The position numbers were made by a program, and so were the translations under genes. Below, piece by piece: positions 56,143-64,000 of a stretch of 64,000 nt of DNA (position 1 is its first letter; each line of letters opens with the position of its first letter). Source of the stretch: Winogradskyella ludwigii (GTDB lineage Bacteria; Bacteroidota; Bacteroidia; Flavobacteriales; Flavobacteriaceae). Under the pieces are notes generated by a model. It did not search any database, was not told the origin of the DNA, and saw nothing but the letters and a program-made list of their open reading frames with translations. Where the stretch lies: contig NZ_JABFDF010000003.1 in assembly GCF_013403985.1 (NCBI RefSeq), forward strand, positions 186,001 to 250,000. The letters are read 5' to 3'.

Positions 56143-57516
56143 ATGTCCAACTTAATAACACTATACAATATGTCTGATGATTTTGATTTATTAGAAACAA
56201 ATTCCAACGAAAAAACTGAGAAAGTCGATGTAAATTGGGGAAAAGCCATAGACCAAATGAAGTCTAAGCTTGCCCAAGAAGATGATCCCGAAAGTCGTCA
56301 GAAAATACTTAACGCAACATTAGATAATGTTGTAGATATGGCAGAAAAGGACCGTTCTACCTTATTAGATGCAATTAAAGACTTAACGGACTACCAAGAT
56401 GAAGTAGGAATTATGTTCGAAGGTTTTTCGGCATTAAACGCTTCAGAGCAAAAAGTGATAGACGATGCAATTAAACGTTTAGAGCGCGCTAAAGTAGAAC
56501 TTGAAGATGCTAATAATAAACCAGACACATGGTGGAATAACCTTTGGGGAAGAAAAAGCAAAATTAGTGATGCAGAAGCAGAACTTAAAAATGCACAGAA
56601 AACACGTGATGCTGCAGATAATGAAGCAAAAGCGATGTTTCAACAACGTATTGAGACGGCAGACATACAAACTTTATTAAATGAATTATCATTTAAAAGT
56701 CAGGCTGCGATCAAACGTTTAAAAGATAGAGAAGTAGAAATTAAAGAAGTAGAAGAAAGTCTTAAAACGGCTATTGTAGATGCTTCTAATAATCATACAA
56801 AAGCACTTCAGAAGAAAAAAGAAGTAGAGGATAAGCTAGAAACGCAATATGCTTTATTAAAACAAGCACGTCAGGCTTTAGAAGAAGTATCCGATAAACA
56901 ATCCACCGATTATTCTGATGCTTTAAGTAAAGTAACCACTTTAGAGCAAAAAGTAGAAGAGTTAGAAGGTCTTAAAAATGCTTACACAACGTTAGCCGCT
57001 TCAAAAGATAGTTTTGTGCATAAGCATAATTTAACAATTAAAGTATTAACCTCTTTACGTAGTAATTTACAAACGCATCGAGCTAAATTAAAGTCTGATA
57101 CAGACGAGCGTCTTAAGTATTACGATGGTTATGTTGTGGCTTTAAAAGCACGTACAGATCAAGAATTTGCTGCTATCTTAGAACATTTAGGTGTTAAAAC
57201 GGATGAGCACATTGGAGCAACTTTAGCATCGATGCATACGGCAAGTGCTCGTGCACGTCAAGAAATGATGGATAATATTCCAGTGCACGAAAAAGTAATG
57301 CAAGGTGTTTACGGAAGTTATGCAGAGGCTTTAAGTGAAATTCGTGAAAAAGATAAGTCTATTCAAAAGAATTTTGCAGAACGTTACGGCATCGATATGA
57401 AAGAAATTTTTGAAGATTACTACGCAGCAGATGCAAACGCACCTTCAGGTGATACAGCAGAAAAACCTGCTAGTGAGCCAAAACCAGCATCTACTGAAGA
57501 TGATATGTTAGGATAA
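56143..57516 (+). CDS. Long coiled-coil protein of unknown function
   Basis: The 457-aa product is cytoplasmic by lack of any signal or membrane helix. An alternative start at 56170 (MSDDFDLLE) is likely, since the first nine residues look atypical. Residues about 25-380 are mostly heptad-type helix (KVIDDAIKRLERAKVELEDA, KKKEVEDKLETQYALLKQAR, LEQKVEELEGLK), broken by a WWNNLWGRKSKI segment near 127. The tail (about 435-457) is an acidic/proline linker. Overall design recalls TelA-type and other scaffold coiled coils, without a sequence match I can name. First gene of a plus-strand cluster with an AAA+ ATPase. Confidence 0.85.
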   Translation: MSNLITLYNMSDDFDLLETNSNEKTEKVDVNWGKAIDQMKSKLAQEDDPESRQKILNATLDNVVDMAEKDRSTLLDAIKDLTDYQDEVGIMFEGFSALNASEQKVIDDAIKRLERAKVELEDANNKPDTWWNNLWGRKSKISDAEAELKNAQKTRDAADNEAKAMFQQRIETADIQTLLNELSFKSQAAIKRLKDREVEIKEVEESLKTAIVDASNNHTKALQKKKEVEDKLETQYALLKQARQALEEVSDKQSTDYSDALSKVTTLEQKVEELEGLKNAYTTLAASKDSFVHKHNLTIKVLTSLRSNLQTHRAKLKSDTDERLKYYDGYVVALKARTDQEFAAILEHLGVKTDEHIGATLASMHTASARARQEMMDNIPVHEKVMQGVYGSYAEALSEIREKDKSIQKNFAERYGIDMKEIFEDYYAADANAPSGDTAEKPASEPKPASTEDDMLG

Positions 57517-57525
57517 TTAAATGAT

Positions 57526-57622
57526 GGCGTTTCCTACTTTTGCTTTTATTAGCAAAAGTAGGTCAGGCTTTCACTACTCGCTCTCTGCGAGGAGCTCAAA
57601 CAAACCGTTCAATCCTTAACGC
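57526..57622 (+). repeat. Palindromic intergenic repeat-like element
   Basis: This 97-base unit is bounded by GGCGTT and AACGC. It holds an 11-bp stem CCTACTTTTGC/GCAAAAGTAGG (57533-57543, 57552-57562) and a second stem CTCGC/GCGAG (57577-57591), and ends with TTCAATCCTTAACGC. From memory, GCGTT...TCAATCC.TAACGC elements recur in flavobacterial genomes, but no second copy was seen in this window. Non-coding. Confidence 0.6.
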
Positions 57623-57641
57623 ATTTACTCAAAGTTTAATT

Positions 57642-57821
57642 ATGAAAAGAATGACTGTTTTTTCAACACTATCAATACTATTTTCAATTATAACATTTAT
57701 AATAATTAGAAATACTAATGATCATAAAGAGTGTCATACCAAGACAGAATTCAGTTATGGGTATAACGGTGAAAAAATCGTTTCTGAGATTCATGTATGT
57801 GAAGAAAAATATAATCTTTAA
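57642..57821 (+). CDS. Small membrane-anchored protein, unknown
   Basis: The frame runs upstream through the repeat element, but ATG at 57642 gives a sensible 59-aa product: basic MKRM, a hydrophobic anchor (about 5-22, FSTLSILFSIITFIII) and a hydrophilic tail with two cysteines (HKECHTKTEF and HVCEEKYNL). It could be a lumenal peptide with one disulfide. Not recognised. It lies between the coiled-coil gene and the 348-aa gene. Confidence 0.5.
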   Translation: MKRMTVFSTLSILFSIITFIIIRNTNDHKECHTKTEFSYGYNGEKIVSEIHVCEEKYNL

Positions 57822-57867
57822 ATGAATGTATCTATAACAAATTAAATACTGCCAACTGCCTACTTAG

Positions 57868-58914
57868 ATGATTGTAACACCTTTAGATTCCGCAATTTTA
57901 GATTCCAAAGATCAATATGTTTTTTATCACAAAATGATAGATTTTACATTGAAAGAATTAATAGTTGCTGTTCAACAAAAACACATTTTAAGCCAACAAG
58001 AAGTACTTCTCTTTAAGCAATACAGTGATTTGTTATTGTATTCTATTGAAGCCATGCGTGTAAAATACATGTATGATGATGAGGAAAACATGAAGGTGGA
58101 TTTAACCGATTCTAGTTTTCCAAATTATTTAGAATTTAGATATCTTTTTAACGATTTAGAATTACGCAAAGAATATTTAGGAAAACTAACCAGCACGGAA
58201 GAATTAAAGGATGAGTTTCTAGACACGTTAATGCGAAAAAAAGAGCCAATTTCTAAACGTAAACTTTTTCAAGCAGCCTCAATTGTTTATTATACATCTG
58301 CGAAGAAAGAATTTATTTTCAACCGATTTGTTCAAGGTAAAATTATACCAGCACCAGAAGGTGCAGAAGAGGAGTATTTAGTGAGTTGGAGTTTCTATGA
58401 TGTCTCTCACAATAGACCATACATTTGCTATATGTATTTTAATTACGATGGTAAAGATGTACAAGGTTATAAAGACGAAATTTATTCCGTTCTAAAAAAC
58501 GTAGCAGATCGCGACATGAATTTAGATACTATGGCTTATGCCATAGACAAGCGTTTACCAAAAGTCTTTCCAAAACGAATAAGACGTGCAGATTTAGGAC
58601 CAATTCATAATGTATTTGCTAAAGATGAAAACAAAGTAACACATGCTATTTTACAAAGTATAGCTCATAAGGAAGTGCCTTTAGAATCGTATGCAATATC
58701 TCTTAAGGTAGATGAATTAAAATCGAGTAGCGAATTTAAAGAAGGTAGTTTTTTTAGTAAACAAACGTTTCAACGTTGGGATGCAGTTTATAGAGAACGT
58801 TACATTTTTGCACCACATCGTATTATTCAAATGTTATATAATAAAACACCAGAAATTATGAATAAGTTGGCTCTAAGTCCAATTCAGGTGTCAGAACTAG
58901 AAATTAAGAAATAA
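57868..58914 (+). CDS. Protein of unknown function in the AAA+/coiled-coil cluster
   Basis: This 348-aa protein, apparently soluble, is highly charged and mixed alpha/beta. The first third is helical (FTLKELIVAVQQKHILSQQEVLLFKQY). The middle holds a beta-rich stretch (EEYLVSWSFYDVSHNRPYICYMYFNYDG), and the C-terminal third contains YRERYIFAPHRIIQMLYN. No catalytic motif or known domain recognised. It has the same orientation as the coiled-coil gene, and the AAA+ gene follows beyond an interposed sulfotransferase gene, so a shared function with those two is likely. Confidence 0.8.
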   Translation: MIVTPLDSAILDSKDQYVFYHKMIDFTLKELIVAVQQKHILSQQEVLLFKQYSDLLLYSIEAMRVKYMYDDEENMKVDLTDSSFPNYLEFRYLFNDLELRKEYLGKLTSTEELKDEFLDTLMRKKEPISKRKLFQAASIVYYTSAKKEFIFNRFVQGKIIPAPEGAEEEYLVSWSFYDVSHNRPYICYMYFNYDGKDVQGYKDEIYSVLKNVADRDMNLDTMAYAIDKRLPKVFPKRIRRADLGPIHNVFAKDENKVTHAILQSIAHKEVPLESYAISLKVDELKSSSEFKEGSFFSKQTFQRWDAVYRERYIFAPHRIIQMLYNKTPEIMNKLALSPIQVSELEIKK

Positions 58915-58932
58915 TAAACTAAAATAAATAAT

Positions 58933-59790
58933 TTGCCTTTGGGAACTTTAAAAAAACCATTTCCTTTAATTAATATCAATAAAAAATTTATTCTTTTTAC
59001 GAATGCAAAATGCGGAGGTACCACATTAAAAAGTTGGTTTTTAGATTCTTTAAATTTAGAAAATACATTTTCCAACTCTTCCCAAATGTTTACAAATTAT
59101 GGATTTGTATTTGGGCTTAAATGGTACAAGTATAGTTTTTTAGATCATGACTTAGATAAGTTAAAAAACTTAAATTCATTTTTAAGAAAGTTTATAAAAA
59201 TTTACAGATCAAGAACAAAAGGTAAAATTAAAAAGCATATTAATGATGCTTCATTTTATAAAATAGCGGTTGTAAGAAATCCTTATGATCGTTTGGTTAG
59301 TGGTTATGTAGATAAGTTTTGTGGAAAAGACCTGAAGAAATCTTGGGTACGTAAAGTACTTAAAGAAGTTAATTCAAAGGATCCTAAAGGAAACTATCAA
59401 ATAACGTTTTCTCAATTTGTAGATTATTTATTGAATCATGATTTAGAGAAAGTCAATTCGCATTGGAGAGGACAAACCTATATTTTAAAAGATGTTAAAT
59501 TAGATGAAGTCATTCATTTAGAAAATATGTCTGTTAGATTACCAGAACTTAGTCAAAAATTAGGATTTGAGTCTAGTATTAATCTCGCAAAGCGCAGGCA
59601 ATCTAATAATTATGAAAATAAAGAAAACATTAAAGATTTAGTAGATGTATTCGATATTTCAAATACAGATTTAATTGCATATCAAAAAACTAATGGGAGT
59701 TTCCCTAAGAAAGATACATTCTATAATGATAGTCTTAGGCAAAAAGTAAAAACAATCTACAAAGATGATTTTGACGCTTTTGATTTTTAG
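58933..59790 (+). CDS. Sulfotransferase family protein
   Basis: The 285-aa product has the PAPS-binding 5'-phosphosulfate loop FTNAKCGGTTLKSWF (about residues 21-35), the 3'-phosphate motif VVRNPYDRLVSGYVDKF (about 112-128), and a later LDEVIHLENM segment, as in Golgi-type carbohydrate sulfotransferases (Sulfotransfer_2). The start is TTG at 58933 (or 58939); no ATG is available between the upstream stop and the conserved loop. By eye it is more AT-rich than its neighbours, and its function does not fit the cluster, so it looks inserted. Likely acceptor: a cell-surface glycan. Confidence 0.85.
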   Translation: MPLGTLKKPFPLININKKFILFTNAKCGGTTLKSWFLDSLNLENTFSNSSQMFTNYGFVFGLKWYKYSFLDHDLDKLKNLNSFLRKFIKIYRSRTKGKIKKHINDASFYKIAVVRNPYDRLVSGYVDKFCGKDLKKSWVRKVLKEVNSKDPKGNYQITFSQFVDYLLNHDLEKVNSHWRGQTYILKDVKLDEVIHLENMSVRLPELSQKLGFESSINLAKRRQSNNYENKENIKDLVDVFDISNTDLIAYQKTNGSFPKKDTFYNDSLRQKVKTIYKDDFDAFDF

Positions 59791-59844
59791 TCAAAGTTTC
59801 AAACTTTAGTAAGATTGATATATAATTTTTAATTATAAAATAGC

Positions 59845-61806
59845 ATGGAACACAACTCAACTTTCCCTATAAAACAAAACGAATTAGATATGCTTCGTGA
59901 TGAAGCAACAACGTACCTTAAATCCATTCAATGGGAACAAAGTCAGCGTGCAAAAAATAAAGATGCTGACGCTAAAGACGAATCAATTCTATTATATCTG
60001 TCTAGAGCAAACAATGGAAGTAACGTTAATGTCACTTCGGTATCTAAAACCATTTTGGCTTTAAAGAAACGTTTGTTACCAGAATCGGTTGCACTTCCTA
60101 TTTATTTAAATCAGACCTTATATGCGGTTCAAGAAGCGTTAACTTTAGGTATCTGGATTAAAGATTCCTATTATGATGCTTCAGGTTTATCTACGTTGAG
60201 TGAAAATAAATCGGCATTAGATAGTTCTGGGAAACGTGAATACGAAAGTAAAATGCATACATCAACAGCTTTTATGTTGTTTTCTGCAGCTTATAAAATT
60301 TTACACGATTTAAAACCACATGCTTCAGATGATTTATCAGTGATGAAGCAAAAATTTGCAGGCATTCCGGAAGTCTCTTTATTAACACCTTTGAAAGGAA
60401 TTTCTTGTCAGTTGTTTTATTACGATAAGTATTTAGGGCATCCTGAAATTGTAAAATCAGATAAAGATGTTATTGATTTTACAGTGGTTTATTTTGAAGC
60501 CTTAATTGACGAAATTCAACTTAGAAAAAGCAACTTAGAATACACTGAATCTATTGTAGATAGAACGTACAAATTAGAAAATTCAGAGTTTGCAGTTTCA
60601 GGTTGGGAGAATTCTTTTTCAGGAAGTGCAAAGAGTATTGAGTTTAATAAAATTCAGTTTGAGCAAATTGTAGGTAACAAAGATGCTAAGCATTTTGGAC
60701 GTCGTTTAACGGAACGTTTGCTGAGTTATGATATAGACGCAAAGAAGAATCCATTTCAAGAATTAGGTGGATTTATGCCTGTTTTTATGGGTTACGGAAT
60801 TCCTGGTACAGGAAAGAGTATGTTAATTGCTGCTATTGCAACTCGTTTAAAAGAACATTCAGACAATCTTGATATTCCATTTTTATTTCACCCAATGCCA
60901 GATACGTTGATTAGTACGTTTCAAGGTGGTTCTGCCGAAAAAATGGTAGAATGGATGAAGCCTTTGCAAGATCCTACAAAATTAATTTTTGCACCAATTG
61001 ATGATGCCGAAAATAATTTACAAGAACGAACATCGCAAGGTGTTTCTGCAGGTGTAAAAGAAGTGATTGGTGTGTTTTTAAGATATACAGAAGGTGCTTA
61101 TGCTGTAAATTATGGTAACAGTTCTATTGGGTTATTTACCAACTTACCAGAAATGTTAGATAAGGCTGTAATTTCTAGAGTACAAGGTAGATTTAAAATT
61201 GATGGTGCACGCACGGAACACGATTTTGTTGATCAAGATTACATTTGGTGGAAGAAGTTGCAAGACACAATGCCTGATTTTGTAAATATGAATGATCCTG
61301 AGGTTTATAAATATTTATCAGATCAAGGTTTAGCCAATAGTATGGGAGAAATTCTTAATGCTATTGAAAATCCGTCGGAAGCAAGAGTGCATGATACGTT
61401 TGATAAAATTGAAAAATTACATCAAAATAACGATCACATGTTTTATGCTGCACTATATAAAGAGATTCAGAAAATATTTCCATTTTTCTCTTCAAGAGAT
61501 GTTAGAAACATTCAGTCTGCAATTTCATTACGACTTACGGATTTTGATTTAGAACAAGATTGGTTCGAAAACCCTGAAACGTATTTTAAAAAGGATTACG
61601 AAACTAAATTCAACATGCTTCAAGAATTAATGAAGTCTAATATGAAAGGTTTAAATTTTTCAGATATTAGACGACAAGAAGTAATTAGATATTTAGACAA
61701 CGTAGCAACCATTGCAGATACAGATTTTAAACGTAAAGTAGATTCTAGAGTAAATCAAATGAATATTGATAGTAAGGCTCGAGAGTTGTTTGGAAATAGA
61801 GATTAA
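59845..61806 (+). CDS. AAA+ ATPase of an uncharacterised cluster
   Basis: The 653-aa cytoplasmic protein has an N-terminal region of about 250 residues with no known domain (helical, FMLFSAAYKILHDLKPHA), then one AAA+ module: Walker A GIPGTGKS (Gly318-Ser325, Lys324), Walker B LIFAPIDD (Asp386-Asp387), sensor 1 in GLFTNLPEMLDKAVISRVQGRF with arginines for the finger. A helical C-terminal region follows. The second Walker B acidic residue is Asp, where most AAA+ proteins have Glu. It probably works as a ring-shaped remodeller acting with the coiled-coil and 348-aa proteins (inference). Confidence 0.88.
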   Translation: MEHNSTFPIKQNELDMLRDEATTYLKSIQWEQSQRAKNKDADAKDESILLYLSRANNGSNVNVTSVSKTILALKKRLLPESVALPIYLNQTLYAVQEALTLGIWIKDSYYDASGLSTLSENKSALDSSGKREYESKMHTSTAFMLFSAAYKILHDLKPHASDDLSVMKQKFAGIPEVSLLTPLKGISCQLFYYDKYLGHPEIVKSDKDVIDFTVVYFEALIDEIQLRKSNLEYTESIVDRTYKLENSEFAVSGWENSFSGSAKSIEFNKIQFEQIVGNKDAKHFGRRLTERLLSYDIDAKKNPFQELGGFMPVFMGYGIPGTGKSMLIAAIATRLKEHSDNLDIPFLFHPMPDTLISTFQGGSAEKMVEWMKPLQDPTKLIFAPIDDAENNLQERTSQGVSAGVKEVIGVFLRYTEGAYAVNYGNSSIGLFTNLPEMLDKAVISRVQGRFKIDGARTEHDFVDQDYIWWKKLQDTMPDFVNMNDPEVYKYLSDQGLANSMGEILNAIENPSEARVHDTFDKIEKLHQNNDHMFYAALYKEIQKIFPFFSSRDVRNIQSAISLRLTDFDLEQDWFENPETYFKKDYETKFNMLQELMKSNMKGLNFSDIRRQEVIRYLDNVATIADTDFKRKVDSRVNQMNIDSKARELFGNRD

Positions 61807-61827
61807 ATGAAAAAGTATTACGTTTTT

Positions 61828-61870
61828 GTCATTCCGACAGAGCGAGGAAGGCGTGACCAGGAATCTCATA
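61828..61870 (+). repeat. GTCATTCC-type intergenic repeat remnant
   Basis: The unit begins GTCATTCCGACAGAGCGAGG and ends GGAATCTCAT. From memory this kind of element is scattered in flavobacterial genomes. Only the left half seems present. It lies between the AAA+ and NUDIX genes. Confidence 0.45.
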
Positions 61871-61936
61871 ATTAAGAAGATTTAAAGCTTAATTCAATTT
61901 TATAATAATTAAGATTACTGCTTAGTGGCAAAAAAA

Positions 61937-62524
61937 ATGAACAACCTAAAAAACATAAAAAAAACAACCCTCTCAAAAGAATGGGCAAAATTAGATAGAA
62001 TCGATTACGATTATCAATTCAAAAATGATGAGTGGAAATCAGTGTCTAGAGAATGTTATAATCGTGGAAATGGAGCAGCAATTTTATTGTATAACCCCAA
62101 GAAAGGTTCTGTGATTTTAACTAAACAGTTTAGAATGCCAATTTATGAACAAAATCCACAAGAAGGCATGTCTATTGAGGTTTGTGCAGGAGCAATTGAT
62201 AATAATGATGGTGCTTTAGAAACTATAATTAGAGAAACAGAAGAAGAAGTGGGTTACAAAATTAATAATGCTAAGCAAGTATTATCGGCTTATACATCAC
62301 CAGGAGCTTTAACTGAAAAAATGTATTTATTTGTAGCAGAATATAGTGATACAATGCAAGTTAATGATGGAGGAGGATTAGAAAGTGAAAACGAAGAAAT
62401 TGAAGTTTTAGAACTACCATTTTCTAAGGCTATAGAAATGATAAAAACAGAGGAGATTATTGATGCAAAAACAATTATGTTATTGCAATATGCTCAGATT
62501 AATAATTTACTAATTCCTGCGTAG
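61937..62524 (+). CDS. NUDIX hydrolase, NudK-like
   Basis: The 195-aa product starts from ATG at 61937 (a GTG at 61925 in frame is less likely). The NUDIX box is GAIDNNDG followed by ALETIIRETEEEVGY: the R-E-x-x-E-E-x-G core is intact; the box's first Glu is replaced by Asp. Overall layout (WKSVSRECYNRGNGAAILLY, VILTKQFRMPIYEQNPQEGMSIEVCAG) follows E. coli NudK (191 aa), a GDP-mannose pyrophosphatase, so a nucleotide-sugar substrate is plausible. The last codons and stop lie inside a repeat-like hairpin sequence. Confidence 0.88.
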   Translation: MNNLKNIKKTTLSKEWAKLDRIDYDYQFKNDEWKSVSRECYNRGNGAAILLYNPKKGSVILTKQFRMPIYEQNPQEGMSIEVCAGAIDNNDGALETIIRETEEEVGYKINNAKQVLSAYTSPGALTEKMYLFVAEYSDTMQVNDGGGLESENEEIEVLELPFSKAIEMIKTEEIIDAKTIMLLQYAQINNLLIPA

Positions 62525-62532
62525 GCAGAAAT
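62513..62532 (+). repeat. ATTCCTGCGTAGGCAGAAAT hairpin at the end of the NUDIX gene
   Basis: Imperfect palindrome TTCCTGC/GGCAGAA. Its TAG (62522-62524) supplies the NUDIX stop codon, so the last residues are repeat-encoded. It resembles the CATTCCTGCG-type dispersed repeats of the group. Confidence 0.4.
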
Positions 62533-62633
62533 TTGATGAAACAAAAAAAGAAAATCAAATAAAACAAATGGTGTTTGATGAGAAATAGTTTTAAAAACTA
62601 TTAATGATTTTTTGAGAGATTTAATTACAAATA

Positions 62634-62658
62634 ATGAGATTACCGCTTTCGCGGCAAC
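62634..62658 (+). repeat. Short hairpin repeat just before the 411-aa gene
   Basis: ATGAGATTACCGCTTTCGCG followed by GCAAC contains a CCGC/GCGG stem with loop TTTC (62643-62654), ending four bases before the ATG at 62662. The hairpin could affect translation of the next gene. A second AT palindrome, AATAGTTTT/AAAACTATT (62584-62602), lies upstream. Confidence 0.4.
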
Positions 62659-62661
62659 AAG

Positions 62662-63897
62662 ATGCAAAAACTAAAACAAGCAAACCTATACAGAAGCGAG
62701 CTCATTCCAATAAGTGGGAAACTAGTAGAGCGTTACAACAAATGCTTAAAAACTTTAGGCTTTAAGGAGACAAAACTCACCTCATTTTATATCGATGGAG
62801 TAGGTTGGAGTCCTGAGGTTGCAGAAGAGAAAAGCAACATGCATTACTTAAATCATGGAGATGCTAATCCGCATGGTATCATTATTTCACCATTACAAAA
62901 AGGAAAACCTGTGTATTTGCCTTTTCATTCTTTCGATAAAGACATGATGCAACATGTGTTTAGAACGCATGGACAGAAAATCAATGATATTACAAGAGAT
63001 TCTGCCATTTGTATAGATTTCGATCAGAATATAGATGTGTTTTACGAACCTTTAGATATTCTAAAATACGATACAATTAATATTACGTTCAGACTTATAG
63101 ATAATCTTGAGCAAATTCAAAAAAAACAATTAAAACTCGTCGATAAATTTAGAAGAGACAATAATTTTATAGACGAAGGCATTCAGGCACAATTACTAGA
63201 ATCGGCTAAGACGTATGGCGATTTGCGTGAAAGAGATTTAGGATTACATGCTTTAAACTATTCAACCAGTTCATTTTACACAAGAGCTTTTAAAGGTGTG
63301 TATTTACTTCGTGATTTTATAAAACCAATCATCGTTTTTGAAGATAAAGAAGCTTATAAAGAAGCCATAAAAGATACCATTCACGATATATTAATTTATC
63401 ATATCGCTCAGCCCGAATTAATAGATAAATTAAAAGATCATATTATTATAGAATGTGATTTAGAGCAAATAGTTAAAACATCAAATTACGAAAGAGTAAA
63501 AAAGTTTGAATTAGCACAGTTTTTAAAAGATACAGAACATCCTATTAATGATATATTATCAGATAATGTACTTTTTAAAAGTTACTTAAATAAAATAGAT
63601 ATTAAGGCTAGAAAACAAGTGATGGGAGTTGAGATATATCTCGAAAAATTAGAACGAAGTAATGCCTATAAAATTGAAGATATTTTAGATCAATCTTTCT
63701 ATTTTGCGTTGCATCAGCCACACTCATCGTTGTCCTCTGCGCATCGCGATTTAATACATAAATTACTCATTAACATAGCACCCAAAGATGTATTATTTTT
63801 GTATTGGTACGATAAAGAACAGTTTTACAAGAATTACGAGACTTGGGAAGATTCTTTTAAGGATTGGGTAATTGAAAGAATCCGTAACAATATCTAA
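62662..63897 (+). CDS. Protein of unknown function ending the cluster
   Basis: The 411-aa product has no signal or membrane helix. The N-terminal 130 residues look alpha/beta with a conserved-looking block FYIDGVGWSPEVAEEKSNMHYLNHGDANPHGIIISP, rich in His, Asp and Asn, which could bind metal or nucleotide. The rest is charged helix with KYDTINITFRLIDNLEQIQ and a C-terminal SFKDWVIERIRNN. No family recognised with confidence. Same strand as the AAA+ and NUDIX genes, about 137 bases after the NUDIX stop. Its upstream region carries the short hairpin. Confidence 0.8.
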   Translation: MQKLKQANLYRSELIPISGKLVERYNKCLKTLGFKETKLTSFYIDGVGWSPEVAEEKSNMHYLNHGDANPHGIIISPLQKGKPVYLPFHSFDKDMMQHVFRTHGQKINDITRDSAICIDFDQNIDVFYEPLDILKYDTINITFRLIDNLEQIQKKQLKLVDKFRRDNNFIDEGIQAQLLESAKTYGDLRERDLGLHALNYSTSSFYTRAFKGVYLLRDFIKPIIVFEDKEAYKEAIKDTIHDILIYHIAQPELIDKLKDHIIIECDLEQIVKTSNYERVKKFELAQFLKDTEHPINDILSDNVLFKSYLNKIDIKARKQVMGVEIYLEKLERSNAYKIEDILDQSFYFALHQPHSSLSSAHRDLIHKLLINIAPKDVLFLYWYDKEQFYKNYETWEDSFKDWVIERIRNNI

Positions 63898-64000
63898 GTT
63901 TTTTAGACTAATTTTATAAAGGCTGTGATTCCATACGTTGTGCGGAATTATAGCATTCTGAAATAGAATAAAATAAAACAATAATTAAAGTTGTAAGTAA

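Overview
The window is AT-rich chromosomal DNA from a marine-type Flavobacteriaceae (Bacteroidota). The evidence is TAnnTTTG -7 promoter elements (three with a TTG exactly 20 bases upstream), type IX secretion (T9SS) sorting domains, a hybrid two-component/AraC sensor, DUF3857, DUF4159 and AI-2E family proteins typical of the group, and little sign of Shine-Dalgarno sequences. Genus is not assigned.

Region 1 (about 0-27.5 kb) looks like one flank of a locus for using a sulfated, fucose-containing polysaccharide such as fucoidan. It holds an outer-membrane beta-barrel protein, two related T9SS-exported proteins, a lipoprotein sulfatase, a T9SS-exported TIM-barrel-like protein that may be a glycosidase, and a protein of YadA-type head repeats with a C1q/TNF-like end. 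Next come a periplasmic helical protein and a minus-strand operon: RhaD-type aldolase, L-fucose isomerase, FGGY kinase, fructose-1,6-bisphosphatase, hybrid two-component sensor. Opposite it run an AraC regulator, lactaldehyde dehydrogenase, fucose permease FucP and an FMN L-lactate dehydrogenase. Together they take fucose to DHAP and lactaldehyde, then lactate and pyruvate; the bisphosphatase fits gluconeogenesis from DHAP. No SusC/SusD pair is in the window.

Region 2 (27.6-29.5 kb) is a small accessory patch: a decayed IS3-family transposase, a tRNA-Ser/Pro/Arg cluster with its own promoter and terminator, and an unknown protein with a possible nuclease signature.

Region 3 (29.5-55.8 kb) is mostly housekeeping. 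A long minus-strand run goes from tsaD through a PPIase, rsmE, DUF4159, a TrmH-like enzyme and an AI-2E-type permease to a THUMP-like methyltransferase. A tamB-like gene with an unusual start follows, then pfkA-gapA-GlcNAc kinase-mgsA, two DUF3857 proteins (one lacking the transglutaminase catalytic residues), an acyl-CoA carboxylase beta subunit, a DoxX/FMN reductase/GNAT/MarR/pirin operon and ettA.

Region 4 (56.1-63.9 kb) is the best candidate for an undescribed system: a long coiled-coil protein, a small anchored protein, a 348-aa protein of unknown family, an AAA+ ATPase, a NUDIX hydrolase and a 411-aa protein of unknown family, all on the plus strand. A sulfotransferase gene interrupts them, and palindromic repeat-like elements sit in several of the intergenic gaps.
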